64,000 bases of DNA from CBDFLD01 sp965249005 (GTDB lineage: Bacteria; Acidobacteriota; UBA6911). Below are positions 35,160 through 44,953 of this stretch, one piece after another. The translations under genes and the position numbers were made by a program. The stretch covers positions 62,001 to 126,000 of the forward strand of contig CBDFLD010000006.1 of NCBI GenBank assembly GCA_965249005.1, given 5' to 3'. How positions within the stretch are numbered: the first letter of the stretch is position 1; the number at the start of each line of letters is the position of its first letter. A model generated the notes under the pieces. That model was not told the origin of the DNA and searched no databases. It was given only the letters and a program-made list of their open reading frames with translations.

Positions 35160-35303
35160 CACGCTAAGCGCTATCCGTCTTGCGCTGAGCGCTCTGCGTC
35201 CAGCGCAAGACAAGTTTAGCGGTCGACGGTTAGCGCTTAACGGTAGGCGCACGACGCTAGACGAGTAGCGCCAAGCGCTCGGCGGATAGCGGTCAGCGGA
35301 AAT
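35160..35303. repeat. TAGCGCT-type low-complexity intergenic repeat array
   Basis: A 140-bp stretch built of degenerate units such as GCTAAGCGCTATCCG, GCGCTGAGCGCT, TTAGCGCTTAACGG and CCAAGCGCTCGGCGG. It has many small palindromes centred on AGCGCT. It fills the space between the bamA 3' end and the ompH promoter. A similar array occurs at 50.5 kb. Confidence 0.8.
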
Positions 35304-37904
35304 CTAAAAACTTCGCCCGATGGTGAATTTTATGTCCTTCTTCGGCTCGCGGAAACCTAGCGGGGTATTGCCCACCATGATCGTCGCATCCACAATGTGC
35401 GGATTGTAGGCGAAAATCAAGCGAAAGGGTGCGCTCACAACGGGCAGCAGGAACGATACCTCGACCCCGGTCGAACTGCGTAGCTTGCCGTTAGTCTCAG
35501 GAAGAAGTTTGACGTCGGTAGCGCCGAATGCACTGATGGCATCGGAGCGCAGTACCTTGTTTACACCGGCGTCAAAAAAGGCGGCCACGCTCAATGGCCC
35601 GGTAATCGGGATTCGGTACTCTCCATTGAAAACGGCCAGGGTGTCGCCGCCCACCGAAATGATCCCTCGGTTGATTCGCGCCAAGCCGGTATTCAAATCG
35701 ATGATCGGGTTTCCGTTCTGGTCCAGGACGTTCGTGGTTGAAATAGCCAGCGGGCTGATCGACCGAATATCGAACCCACGAATCGTAGTCTCACCCCCAA
35801 CAAAGAAACGGTCAAAGAACGGAACAGCAGAGCCGCCGAAGGATTGAACATGCTCCCCCAGCAAACGGTAACCGATAGTATTGCGGCCCTTGCTGAGCCA
35901 ACGATCCGGCATGAACTGCTTGTACTCGAGCACCGGACGAATCATGGAAAAGTCCCCGCCGAGGACTCCGCCCGTTATGCCAATGGATGCGGTGAGGCTC
36001 TTTCCGTTTGTTGGAAAGAAGTAGTGATTGGTGGAATTGAAACTGATGCTCGGGGTGAACTCGCTCCGCCTGATACCCTGGAGTGCATCATTGGGATCTC
36101 CGCCCGGAACGAAACCGATCAACTGCCCCAGGGCAAACCCCTCAAACCCAGGCGCGATGTTGTCGATACTGATGTTCTGATACGAGTAGCTTCCTCCGAC
36201 TCTCCAGAACGAAAACCCGAGGGGACGGCTCAAGGTGAAGGTCGCACCCTTGGTCTTTCGGGTAAAAAGCTCGATCGGTTCTCCCGAGATCAGGTCCCCG
36301 ATGCCAAAGGCGCTGAAGGTATCGAACCGAAAGCGCTGATTGAAGAGAGAAATCCCCATGCTCCAGCGCGAGTCGAGAAAGTAGGGCTCCGTAAAGGAAA
36401 CCAGGAAATCCGTTGTGCGCGTTCCACCCGTGATGCTGAAGGCAAGGCTTTCCCCGCGACCCATGAAATTGTTCGTACTGTAGGTCAAACCAATGAAGCT
36501 ACCGGAGATACCGCTCACGCCGCCGGTGATGCCGATCGATTGCTGACTCCTTTCCTTGAGGTTTACGTCGATGCCGACCGTTCCCGATTTTTCATCCGGC
36601 TGAACCTCGTAGTCTTTTTCTTCGATCGGCTCAAAAAAGCCGAGTTGATTGACCCGGAGAATCGAGCGATCCAGAAGGAAGCTGCTGAAGACCCGCTGCT
36701 CCTGCAGCTCGAACTCGCGCCGAATGACCTTGTCACGAGTCTTGGTGTTGCCGTGGAACGTGATCCGGTCGACGAAGAATTGTTTGTCTTCGACCATCTT
36801 GATGGTCAGGTTCATCGTCTTGCTGTCTTCATCGAAACTTTGCTCCGGGAGGTACGACCAGTTGATGTAACCGAAGTTTCCATAGGCCTTCTTGATATCG
36901 TCCAAACCATCCCGGATCGCCTTCATGTTTACGATGTCGCCTTCCTGCTGACGGAGGCTCCGAACGAGTCCTTCGTTAGTGAAAATCGTCGCATCTTCAA
37001 CCTTGATTTCTCCAACACGATACTGCTCGCCCGCGTCAATGGCGAGTTCGATGAAGAACTGTTGCTTGGTCTTGCGGAACATGGGAATGTAGCCGCGAGG
37101 ACCCTCGAAAACACGGGTGACAGGCATTCCGACCTGAACGTGCAGATATCCAAACTGCTTGTAATAGTCCTTGAGGTTCTGCTCTATGTCGGCCAAGAGC
37201 TTTTGCGGATGGTACTTGTCGGTGCCCTTGAAGATCGTAAAAAGGCCGCGCTCCTTGTTGAGCTGAAGCACACCCTTGAGCTCAGCGTCGGAAAAGATCT
37301 TGTTTCCCGTAAACGAGATTTTTCCGATTCGAACCTTCGGACCTTCGTCCATCACGAATTTCACGCGAACGCTCGACGGCGGAACGGTTTCGACCTCGGA
37401 TCGCACGGTACCCAGCGGTTTCCCGTTCTGGGTCATCAACTCCTTCAGCGCGCGCTCCGCCAACCGGATTTTCGCGGCATCGTATTGGCTGTCGACCGTG
37501 AGCCCCACCTTCGCTTCCTTGAAGTGGTCCAAGATATCGGATTCCGAAAAAGACTTGTGTCCGGCGTATTCGATTCCCCGAATCAGTGGCTTTTCCTTGA
37601 CGATGAAGGTCAAGATCTTGCCGAGATCGCCATCTGTCTCATCGATTTCAATCGTTTCGAAGAAATTCGCCTTGTACAGAGCCCGGAGATCCTGTTCCAA
37701 CTGTTGGACGTTGAATATCTCCCCTGCTCTAGATTGGATATAGAAGCGAATCGTATCTTCCGGAATTCTGCGGTTCCCGGTGATCCGTATCTCTTGGACG
37801 GTGGCTCTCTGGGCCTGTTGCGCCATAGCCGCCGCCGAGAAGAAAACCCGTGTCGCGACCAACGTCAGGACGATTAGAATGCCGTATTTCAGGAGGTGTC
37901 GCAC
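35304..37904 (-). CDS. bamA: Outer membrane protein assembly factor BamA
   Basis: Outer-membrane insertase for beta-barrel proteins. The 866-residue precursor has a signal peptide (LIVLTLVATRVFFSAAAMA), then five POTRA domains over about residues 35-430 (starting VQEIRITGNRRIPEDTI; further repeats begin IRGIEYAGHKSFSES, VRIGKISFTGNKIFSD and VDRITFHGNTKTRDKVI). The C-terminal barrel includes the VGIDVNLKERSQQS strand, FFVGGETTIRGFD with the lid-loop RGF motif, and the terminal Phe of FTIGRSF (beta-signal). Normal family size. It stands upstream of ompH, separated by a repeat array and a promoter. Confidence 0.95.
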   Translation of the reverse strand: MRHLLKYGILIVLTLVATRVFFSAAAMAQQAQRATVQEIRITGNRRIPEDTIRFYIQSRAGEIFNVQQLEQDLRALYKANFFETIEIDETDGDLGKILTFIVKEKPLIRGIEYAGHKSFSESDILDHFKEAKVGLTVDSQYDAAKIRLAERALKELMTQNGKPLGTVRSEVETVPPSSVRVKFVMDEGPKVRIGKISFTGNKIFSDAELKGVLQLNKERGLFTIFKGTDKYHPQKLLADIEQNLKDYYKQFGYLHVQVGMPVTRVFEGPRGYIPMFRKTKQQFFIELAIDAGEQYRVGEIKVEDATIFTNEGLVRSLRQQEGDIVNMKAIRDGLDDIKKAYGNFGYINWSYLPEQSFDEDSKTMNLTIKMVEDKQFFVDRITFHGNTKTRDKVIRREFELQEQRVFSSFLLDRSILRVNQLGFFEPIEEKDYEVQPDEKSGTVGIDVNLKERSQQSIGITGGVSGISGSFIGLTYSTNNFMGRGESLAFSITGGTRTTDFLVSFTEPYFLDSRWSMGISLFNQRFRFDTFSAFGIGDLISGEPIELFTRKTKGATFTLSRPLGFSFWRVGGSYSYQNISIDNIAPGFEGFALGQLIGFVPGGDPNDALQGIRRSEFTPSISFNSTNHYFFPTNGKSLTASIGITGGVLGGDFSMIRPVLEYKQFMPDRWLSKGRNTIGYRLLGEHVQSFGGSAVPFFDRFFVGGETTIRGFDIRSISPLAISTTNVLDQNGNPIIDLNTGLARINRGIISVGGDTLAVFNGEYRIPITGPLSVAAFFDAGVNKVLRSDAISAFGATDVKLLPETNGKLRSSTGVEVSFLLPVVSAPFRLIFAYNPHIVDATIMVGNTPLGFREPKKDIKFTIGRSF

Positions 37905-38298
37905 GTACCCTCACAAAACGTCAGTTGGCCCGAGCCGGACTTCTGGAACGACTCGATCGGTGGCTACAGCAGGCGCGTTCCATCCCCGAGCATCGGCGCT
38001 CAGGCTCACCCGGTCTCACGTAAACGCGAAATGCCGCACTCCAGCCATTGGCGAAGACGGGACATTTTAGTTGAATCAGCACGCAAATTCCAGTGCGGCA
38101 TCCTAAAGGATATTTAGACTGCCCGGAGCCCTGGAGGTTTCAGATTTTCTGGATCGATTACTTCGGTCGCGAAGACAATTCCACATTCGACCTTGGATGA
38201 GGGTAAAAGACAGGATCTTTCGGGAAGCTCGACCAGGGACCCACGCGCAGGACATCTCTGGACGGTGGTCGGCAGGGGTTCGGCTACGGGAGAGGACT
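37905..38298. other. bamA-clpC intergenic region
   Basis: About 390 bp with no recognised gene. It has a 10-bp inverted repeat (ATGCCGCACT at 38031-38040 and AGTGCGGCAT at 38092-38101) with a wide loop. It should contain the bamA promoter, which I could not pinpoint, and the clpC 3' end. Confidence 0.6.
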
Positions 38299-40740
38299 CT
38301 AGCTACTTAACGTGTCGCCGCTCTCAACCGGCTCGCCGACTGGTATATAGCGGAGAGTATCTTCATCCGCGAGGTGGATTTCTAGGGTGGAATCGGGCTT
38401 GATTTGGTTCTGGATCAACGCCTCGGAGAGGGGATCCTCAATGTAGCGCTGGATAGCCCTTCGCAGTGGCCGGGCTCCATAGGACCTGTCGCGGCAAGTC
38501 TTTTCAACGATCCACTTCCGGGCCTCCGGACGCAGCACAATACGGATCTTCTTGCGTCCCATCACTTCGTTTACCTGGGTGATGAGAAGGTCCACGATGC
38601 ATTCCAGATCTTCGTCCGTCAACGCGTCGAACAGAATCAATTCGTCGAGACGATTGAGAAACTCGGGGTTGAAAACTCGCTTGACTTCCCCCTGGATCAA
38701 TTCCTCGGTCTTTTTGTCATCAGCGCCAGCCGTGGTGCGGAAACCGAGATGCCCGCGCTTCTCCAGGAAGCGGGCTCCGATATTGGAGGTCATGATGATG
38801 ATGCTGTTCTTGAAATCGATGGTATTGCCAAGCGAGTCCGTGAGTTGACCGTCTTCGAAGACCTGTAGCAGAATATTATAGACGTCGGGATGGGCCTTCT
38901 CGATTTCGTCCAGCAGGAGTACAGAGTAGGGATTTCGCTTGATCTTTTCCGTCAGCTGCCCCCCTTCCTCGTGTCCCACATAGCCCGGGGGTGATCCGAT
39001 CAACTTCGAGACAGAGTGCTTTTCCATATACTCGGACATATCCAGCCGGATCAGTGCATGCTCACTGGCAAACAGAAACGCTGCCAGCGACTTGGCCATT
39101 TCTGTCTTGCCGACGCCGGTCGGACCCAAGAATAGGAAAGAACCCACAGGACGGCTGGGCGACTTCAGGCCCGCGCGAGACCGGCGAATGGCTTTACTGA
39201 GCGCCGTAATGGCCCGGTCTTGGCTAATTATGCGCCTGTGAAGCTCCTCTTCCATGCGCAGAAGCTTCGACATCTCCTCCTCATGGAGGGACGCCAGCGG
39301 GATGCCGGTCCACTTGGCAATGACTCCTTCGATATCCTCGCGGGTGACTTCCAGCGGAGCCGTCGTCTTGAGCTTCCAGCGCTCCTTGATAACCTGTAGG
39401 TTTTCCTGCTCCATGTCTTCTTCGAGGCGATAACGCGCCGCCTTTTCAAACTCTTCCGCGGAAATCGCGCTCTCGATTCGCCCGTCGATCATACGGATCC
39501 GACGTTGAATATTGATCATCTCCTCCGGTATGGCGGTCGCGCGGAGCTTGACCCTTGCACCCGCTTCATCGACCAGATCGATGGCCTTGTCGGGAAGGAA
39601 CCGGTCCGGCAAGTAGCGGTTGGACAGGTAGACAGCAACTTCCAGGGCCTCGCTCGTGTACTTGAGCTGATGGAAGGCCTCGTACTTTTCCTTGATGCCG
39701 TGCAGAATCCTGACACTCTCGTCTTCGGTAGGCGGGACAACCTTGATCGCCTGAAAGCGTCGCTCCAGCGAGCGGTCCTTCTCGATCGACCGTCGGTACT
39801 CATACGGTGTCGTCGACCCGATACACTGAATCTCTCCTCGCGACAAAGCCGGCTTGAGAATGTTTGCGGCGTCCAGCGAGCCCTCGGCACTTCCCGCCCC
39901 CACCAGAGTGTGGAGCTCGTCGATGAAGACGATCAGGTTTCTGTTCTCCACCAGCTCCTTCATGATCGTCTTGAGCCTCTCCTCGAACTGCCCACGGTAC
40001 TTGGTACCGGCGACGATGAGAGAGATATCCAACGCCAAGATCTTCTTGTCGAGCAGCGGAGGAGGCACGACACCATTGACGATTCGCTGTGCCATACCTT
40101 CGACTATCGCGGTCTTGCCGACTCCTGGCTCTCCGATCAATACCGGGTTGTTCTTGGTTCTGCGGCAGAGGATCTGAATCATCCGCTCGATTTCATCGTC
40201 CCGCCCAACAAGCGGGTCCAATGCGTCATTCAAAGCGGCTTCGGTGAGGTCCCTCGAAAACTCGACCAGACTCAGGGGCTCCTTGGTCCGCACATGACCT
40301 TGCTTCTCGGACACGCCGCGGCCCAATTCCTCGCGGACCATTCCGAGCCTCAACCCCCTCTCTCGGAGGATTTCCGCAGCGACTGACTTCTCCTCTCTCA
40401 GCAATCCCATCAGGATGTGCTCGGTCCCGATATGCTTGTGCGAAAGGCGCTCCGACTCTTCGGCCGCGCAGTTCAGAACCCGCTTGCTTTCGTCGGAAAA
40501 GGGAAGGTCGACCGAGGTCGACACTTTTTCCCGTACCAAGCTACGCCCCTCTATTTCCTTGCGTATAGTGTCGATAGAGGAATTCGCTTTTGGGAAAAAT
40601 CGATTCGTGAGGGTTTTGTCTTCACGAATGAGACCGAGTAGGAGATGCTCGGTTTCTATATAGGGACTGCCGAACTGACTCGCCTCGTAGCGCGCAAAAA
40701 AGATGACTCGGCGAGCCTTCTCGGTGTATTTCTCAAACAT
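38299..40740 (-). CDS. clpC: ATP-dependent Clp protease ATP-binding subunit ClpC
   Basis: AAA+ unfoldase that feeds ClpP. The 813-residue order is as follows. N-terminal Clp_N repeats begin MFEKYTEKARRVIFFARYEA. AAA1 has Walker A GEPGVGKTA and Walker B VFIDELHTLVGAG. A UVR-like middle domain (about residues 410-450) distinguishes ClpC from ClpA. AAA2 has Walker A GPTGVGKTE and VLLDEIEKAHPDVYN, and the C-terminal D2-small domain ends the protein. clpP and the mcsAB/ctsR partners are not in the window. A well-formed promoter lies 30-60 bp upstream. Confidence 0.95.
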   Translation of the reverse strand: MFEKYTEKARRVIFFARYEASQFGSPYIETEHLLLGLIREDKTLTNRFFPKANSSIDTIRKEIEGRSLVREKVSTSVDLPFSDESKRVLNCAAEESERLSHKHIGTEHILMGLLREEKSVAAEILRERGLRLGMVREELGRGVSEKQGHVRTKEPLSLVEFSRDLTEAALNDALDPLVGRDDEIERMIQILCRRTKNNPVLIGEPGVGKTAIVEGMAQRIVNGVVPPPLLDKKILALDISLIVAGTKYRGQFEERLKTIMKELVENRNLIVFIDELHTLVGAGSAEGSLDAANILKPALSRGEIQCIGSTTPYEYRRSIEKDRSLERRFQAIKVVPPTEDESVRILHGIKEKYEAFHQLKYTSEALEVAVYLSNRYLPDRFLPDKAIDLVDEAGARVKLRATAIPEEMINIQRRIRMIDGRIESAISAEEFEKAARYRLEEDMEQENLQVIKERWKLKTTAPLEVTREDIEGVIAKWTGIPLASLHEEEMSKLLRMEEELHRRIISQDRAITALSKAIRRSRAGLKSPSRPVGSFLFLGPTGVGKTEMAKSLAAFLFASEHALIRLDMSEYMEKHSVSKLIGSPPGYVGHEEGGQLTEKIKRNPYSVLLLDEIEKAHPDVYNILLQVFEDGQLTDSLGNTIDFKNSIIIMTSNIGARFLEKRGHLGFRTTAGADDKKTEELIQGEVKRVFNPEFLNRLDELILFDALTDEDLECIVDLLITQVNEVMGRKKIRIVLRPEARKWIVEKTCRDRSYGARPLRRAIQRYIEDPLSEALIQNQIKPDSTLEIHLADEDTLRYIPVGEPVESGDTLSS

Positions 40741-40768
40741 AGAATAAGAGCTTTATAGAATATGAATT

Positions 40769-40798
40769 ATTATACCGACACAGCTGGAACGGTGTAAA
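40769..40798 (-). promoter_or_regulatory. Sigma-70 promoter of clpC
   Basis: TTTACA (40793-40798) and a perfect TATAAT (40769-40774) on the minus strand, 18-bp spacing. Transcription would begin about 20 nt before the clpC ATG. No CtsR or HrcA/CIRCE operator recognised. Confidence 0.75.
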
Positions 40799-40926
40799 GA
40801 CCAAAGGCTCTCTTCATTTGCACTAATTGCACCCTGGATTCTATATCGACAGCGCGCGCGAAAACATCCCCACAAATTGGATGGCTCCCGCAGTATCGTT
40901 CGCGCTTGGCGCGAGGTACCGGGGAG

Positions 40927-41610
40927 CTACGTCTTACTGTCAACGAGACAGCCTTCCTCGAGACGGTAGATTCGGTCCCCCAGTCTGGCCAGCCTGGGGT
41001 TGTGCGTCACCAGAATGGTTGTAAGCTTATACTGTTCATGTAGTTGGGCGATTAATTGACCGACGGCATCCCCGGTATGCGGATCTAGATTCCCGGTCGG
41101 TTCATCCGCGAGTAAGATTCGTGGTCGCCCGATCAGCGCTCGGGCGATGGCTACCCTTTGTTGCTCGCCGCCCGAGAGCTCGCCCGGCCGATGATGGCTG
41201 CGTTCCCCAAGCCCCACGTCCGCCAGCAGCGCTTCCCCCACGGCGTTGATCTCCGCCTGCAGATTTCCACGGATCAGCAGGGGCATGATCACGTTCTCCA
41301 GAGCCGTGAACTCAGGAAGGAGATGGTGAAACTGAAAAACAAAGCCGATCATCCGGTTGCGAAAGTCCGACAGCTCGGTCCGGTTCAGCGACGATACCGC
41401 CACGTCCGCAACCCGAATGCTGCCGCTGTCGGGTTTCTCCATTGCACCGAGCAAATGCAACAGTGTGCTCTTGCCGGATCCTGACGCTCCCATTATGGCC
41501 ACCATGTTTCCGTTCGGTACCAAAAGGGATAGCCGCCGCAGCACTTCCAGCTTTTGTCCGCCCGATGAGTAAGTCCTCGATATATCGCCTGCAGCCAACA
41601 TGTCACTCAT
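40927..41610 (-). CDS. lolD: Lipoprotein-releasing ABC transporter ATP-binding protein
   Basis: ATPase of the LolCDE complex that extracts lipoproteins from the inner membrane. The 227-residue protein shows Walker A GASGSGKST, Q-loop FQFHHLLPEF, signature LSGGEQQRVAIARAL, Walker B LLADEPTGNLD and switch His in VTHNPRLA; the FQFHHLLPEFTALENV stretch is characteristic of LolD. The start at 41610 overlaps the end of the permease gene by eight bases. It is one of only two lol genes here, so one permease may form a homodimer. Confidence 0.92.
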   Translation of the reverse strand: MSDMLAAGDISRTYSSGGQKLEVLRRLSLLVPNGNMVAIMGASGSGKSTLLHLLGAMEKPDSGSIRVADVAVSSLNRTELSDFRNRMIGFVFQFHHLLPEFTALENVIMPLLIRGNLQAEINAVGEALLADVGLGERSHHRPGELSGGEQQRVAIARALIGRPRILLADEPTGNLDPHTGDAVGQLIAQLHEQYKLTTILVTHNPRLARLGDRIYRLEEGCLVDSKT

Positions 41611-42862
41611 AACGGAGTATTTCCACAGGGTCGAGTCGAGAGGCATTGCGGGCCGGGTAGAGCGTCGCCAGAAAGGTGATCAACAGAGAGGTCAACGACA
41701 CCGCCAGCACATCGAGGGCATTCACATGAAACGGGACATACGGGATACTGTATACTTCCGCCTCCAGCCGGATGAGCCGATAGGCATCCAGAAACCAACA
41801 GACCGCGACGCCGAGACTCGCCCCCGCCAGAGTGCCAATCACACCGATGACCATGCCCTGGAACATGAAGATACGCATGATCATTTCTTGAGTCGCGCCC
41901 ATGGCAGTCAGGATCGCGATATCTTTCTGCTTCTCCAAGACCATCATGATGAGCGTCGTCACGATGTTGAGCGCCGCGACCATGACGATCAGGCTGATCG
42001 TGATGAACAGCGCCAGCTTTTCCAGTTTGAGTGCCGAAAAGAGGGGGCGGTTCAAGTCGATCCAGGTCGTAGTGGTAAACCCGCTTCCCGCCACTTCCCG
42101 GATTCCGTCCGCGATTTCCTTGGCCGCTTCGACATCGTCTGTCCGGTACTGGAGTACTGAGCAGGAATCATCGGGGAAAGAGAATAGGCGCCGGGCAGCT
42201 CGCATGTTGGTGTATGCCCAGTTCGCATCGTAGTCCCACAGTCCCGATTCGAAAACCGCCGCGACGCGGAAGGTCTTTCGCTTCAAGGCAGGCCCGAACG
42301 GAGTGAGGCTACGCCCGAGATACCAGATGCGAACGGTGTCTCCGACCCGAACACCGAGCTGCCGTGCCATTTCCTTACCCATGATCAGGTTCTCGGGAGG
42401 CAATGTTTGATCAGGCTCCGGTTCGGGCTCCCGGCTGAAATCGAGCGCGTCGGCATCTCCTGCGACAATGTGGGAGAAGAAGTCCGAGACTTCGTTCTCC
42501 ATCCTGGGGTTCACCCCCTTCAAAACCGCTCCCTGGCTGCGCGAGCTACCCTGAATCGAGACCTCGTTGAAGATGGCTGGGGCTGCGCCCACAACCCGAG
42601 GCGCCTCCCGCGTCTTCTCCAGCAGCGGGCTATAGTCCACCAATGCAGTCCCATCGATGCGAAGCAGATTGACGTGGGAGGTCGCACCCACGATCTTCTC
42701 CTGAATGTCTTCGCGAACGCCGGTCGAGAGTGCGAGCGCGATGACCAGAGCCATGACACCAGCCGTAATCCCTAGACCGGAGATGGCCGAAATCACCGAG
42801 ACCATGGTCTGCTTTCTCTTGGCCATCAAGTAGCGCGTTGCCACGAAGAGCTCAAACTTCAT
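41603..42862 (-). CDS. Lipoprotein-releasing ABC transporter permease (LolC/LolE family)
   Basis: Inner-membrane permease partner of LolD. The 419-residue protein has the N-terminal FELFVATRYLMAKRKQTMVS and the first helix (ISGLGITAGVMALVIALALS). A large periplasmic domain of about 210 residues follows. Three C-terminal helices around LALFITISLIVMVAALNIV carry the coupling motif KQKDIAILTAMGATQEMIMRI and the ending YPARNASRLDPVEILRYE. LolC and LolE cannot be told apart because only a single permease gene is present, the LolF-type arrangement. Thirty-three bp downstream of lysS. Confidence 0.9.
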   Translation of the reverse strand: MKFELFVATRYLMAKRKQTMVSVISAISGLGITAGVMALVIALALSTGVREDIQEKIVGATSHVNLLRIDGTALVDYSPLLEKTREAPRVVGAAPAIFNEVSIQGSSRSQGAVLKGVNPRMENEVSDFFSHIVAGDADALDFSREPEPEPDQTLPPENLIMGKEMARQLGVRVGDTVRIWYLGRSLTPFGPALKRKTFRVAAVFESGLWDYDANWAYTNMRAARRLFSFPDDSCSVLQYRTDDVEAAKEIADGIREVAGSGFTTTTWIDLNRPLFSALKLEKLALFITISLIVMVAALNIVTTLIMMVLEKQKDIAILTAMGATQEMIMRIFMFQGMVIGVIGTLAGASLGVAVCWFLDAYRLIRLEAEVYSIPYVPFHVNALDVLAVSLTSLLITFLATLYPARNASRLDPVEILRYE

Positions 42863-42895
42863 CGCGGTTGATACTCCTGTTCCTGAATGGGGTAC

Positions 42896-44407
42896 TTACT
42901 CCTGTGATTCGGGCTCTGGTCGCAGGAGTGGAAAAAGAATGACGTCACGAATCGAGGCGGAGTCGGTCAACACCATGGTAAGCCTATCGATGCCGATGCC
43001 CTCCCCAGCGGCCGGGGGCATGCCGTAGCTGAGCGCTCTCAGGTAATCCTCATCCATATCGTGAGCTTCCAGATCCCCACGACCCCGAGCCTCCACCTGC
43101 TCTTCAAAGCGCCGCCTTTGCTCGAACGGATCGTTGAGCTCGGAATAGGCGTTGGCAACCTCCATCCCTCCGATAAAGAGCTCGAAGCGCTCGACCGTTT
43201 CCGGATCGTCTGCCTTGACCTTCGCAAGAGGGGACAGCTCCGTGGGATAATCGTAGATAAACGTTGGTTGGATGAGTCGGGGCTCCACGATCTCTTCAAA
43301 GATCGCCCCCAGCAGCTTCCCGGGTCCCACGTCCGAACCCGCAGCCTCAATGCCCTGGGATTGCATTAGCGACTTCAGCTTGTCGACGTTTTGAAGATCG
43401 TCCAAAGCGGGCGGAGCTGAACCTTCCGGCCAGAACTCCACGACTGCCTCTTTCATCGTGTAGCGGTGCCAACGGCCAAAATCGATCGATTGATCCTGAA
43501 AGCGTACCTCCCTCGAGCCGGTCACCCTTTCTGCGACTTTGGCAATCATGCTCTCGGTCAGGTCCATGAGATTCTTGAAGTCACTGTAGGCCTCATAGAA
43601 TTCCAACATGGTGAATTCCGGATTGTGCTGCGTCGATATTCCCTCGTTTCGAAAAATTCGGCTCAGCTCGTACACCTTGGGAATGCCGCCTACGAGCAGT
43701 CGCTTCAATGGCAACTCCAGAGCTATTCTGAGATAGAGGTCCAGTCCCAATGCGTTGTGGTGGGTCTGGAAGGGACGGGCCAGGGCTCCGCCGGCGACGG
43801 CAGCAAGAACGGGGGTCTCGACCTCGAGGTAACCTCTTCCGTCGAGGAAGGTTCGGATCTCCCGGATGATCTTGGCCCGGCTCTCGAAAGCCTTCCGGAC
43901 AACTGGGTTGACAATCAAATCCACGTAGCGCTGGCGGTAGCGAATCTCGACGTCCGTCAGCCCGTGCCACTTCTCCGGCAACGGAAGCAGGCACTTCGAG
44001 AGGTGATGCAGCTTCGAGGCTATGACGGTCAACTCGCCCGCACGAGTCCGAAACAGAACCCCCTCGACTGCAACAATGTCTCCGATGTCGAAGAGTCCGT
44101 ACAACTCGAAACCTTCGTCTCCCAGCCGATCGCGGCGCACATAGACCTGAAGCTTCGACTGGCCGTCCGAGAGATCCATAAAGCCAGTCTTCCCATGACT
44201 TCGCCGCGCGAGAATGCGGCCGCAAACAGCCACCTCTGGCGCGGTCTCCTCGAGTTCGGGACCCGTGCGCGCGTCGAACTCCGCCCGAATCTCCGTCAAC
44301 GTATGGCTGTATGCAAAGTTTCGCGGGTAAGGATCGTATCCCCGCCGCTTCAATTCCTCGAGCTTCTGCTCCCTTTGATCCAAGGGATGGGGGGACTCAT
44401 TCTCCAT
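42896..44407 (-). CDS. lysS: Lysyl-tRNA synthetase, class II
   Basis: Charges tRNA(Lys). The 503-residue protein has an OB-fold anticodon-binding domain (about residues 60-150, GRILARRSHGKTGFMDLSDG). The class II catalytic domain follows: motif 1 with FLDGRGYLEVETPVL, motif 2 IFRNEGISTQHNPEFTMLEF, and motif 3 GIGIDRLTMVLTDSASIRDV. The N-terminal PHPLDQREQKLEELKRRGY is also typical. ATG at 44407 shares one base with the nusB stop (TGATG), so the two are coupled. Confidence 0.95.
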   Translation of the reverse strand: MENESPHPLDQREQKLEELKRRGYDPYPRNFAYSHTLTEIRAEFDARTGPELEETAPEVAVCGRILARRSHGKTGFMDLSDGQSKLQVYVRRDRLGDEGFELYGLFDIGDIVAVEGVLFRTRAGELTVIASKLHHLSKCLLPLPEKWHGLTDVEIRYRQRYVDLIVNPVVRKAFESRAKIIREIRTFLDGRGYLEVETPVLAAVAGGALARPFQTHHNALGLDLYLRIALELPLKRLLVGGIPKVYELSRIFRNEGISTQHNPEFTMLEFYEAYSDFKNLMDLTESMIAKVAERVTGSREVRFQDQSIDFGRWHRYTMKEAVVEFWPEGSAPPALDDLQNVDKLKSLMQSQGIEAAGSDVGPGKLLGAIFEEIVEPRLIQPTFIYDYPTELSPLAKVKADDPETVERFELFIGGMEVANAYSELNDPFEQRRRFEEQVEARGRGDLEAHDMDEDYLRALSYGMPPAAGEGIGIDRLTMVLTDSASIRDVILFPLLRPEPESQE

Positions 44408-44835
44408 CAACGTGTTTCCTTCTTGGTCTTCGGATCGAGATCCGTCTTGATGCTGTCGAGCACACCATTGACGAACTGGGCGGACTCGTCGGTTGAGAAT
44501 TTCTTCGCAATCTCCAGCGCCTCATTGATCACGACTGTTCCCGGAATCTCGGCGTCGGACAGAAACTCGAAAACGGCCACTCGGAGGATATTGCGATCCA
44601 CGGCCGCGATCCGGGCCAGTTTCCAGTGTTTCACATGCTGGCGGATAATCTCGTCGATTTCATCGAGCTTGTCGACACTTCCCTCAAACAGCTCGTTTGC
44701 GAAACTCTGAACACCCGCCATCTGCTCGTTTCGCTCCCAGAAGGTACTCAGAATGTCTGGAGCGGATTGACCGCCGATGTCGAATTGGTACAACATCTGT
44801 AGCGCGCATTCGCGCGCCGTCCGTCTCAATCCCAT
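44407..44835 (-). CDS. nusB: Transcription antitermination protein NusB
   Basis: All-helical 142-residue RNA-binding protein that with NusE (S10) binds boxA in rRNA operons. The N terminus RRTARECALQMLYQFDIGG is characteristic. Later motifs are DKLDEIDEIIRQHVKHWKLA, VDRNILRVAVFEFL, IPGTVVINEALEIAKKFSTD and the end ESAQFVNGVLDSI. It lies between ribH (118 bp upstream) and lysS, the usual ribH-nusB order. Confidence 0.93.
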   Translation of the reverse strand: MGLRRTARECALQMLYQFDIGGQSAPDILSTFWERNEQMAGVQSFANELFEGSVDKLDEIDEIIRQHVKHWKLARIAAVDRNILRVAVFEFLSDAEIPGTVVINEALEIAKKFSTDESAQFVNGVLDSIKTDLDPKTKKETR

Positions 44836-44953
44836 GGGATCTGTCTACTCCAGGGTTCGCCCCGTGCCGCCCTCAGGAAGAACTCGGGTCTCGAGCTCTG
44901 GATTCGGCACTGGCGCCACGCCTTCTGCAACGATATTAAGGGGAAACAGGATA

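Noticed and set aside
35844..37877. A 677-codon plus-strand frame opposite bamA
   Set aside because: Shadow of the GC-rich bamA coding strand; composition and lack of motifs mark it as antisense noise. The same applies to long frames opposite DUF512 and clpC.
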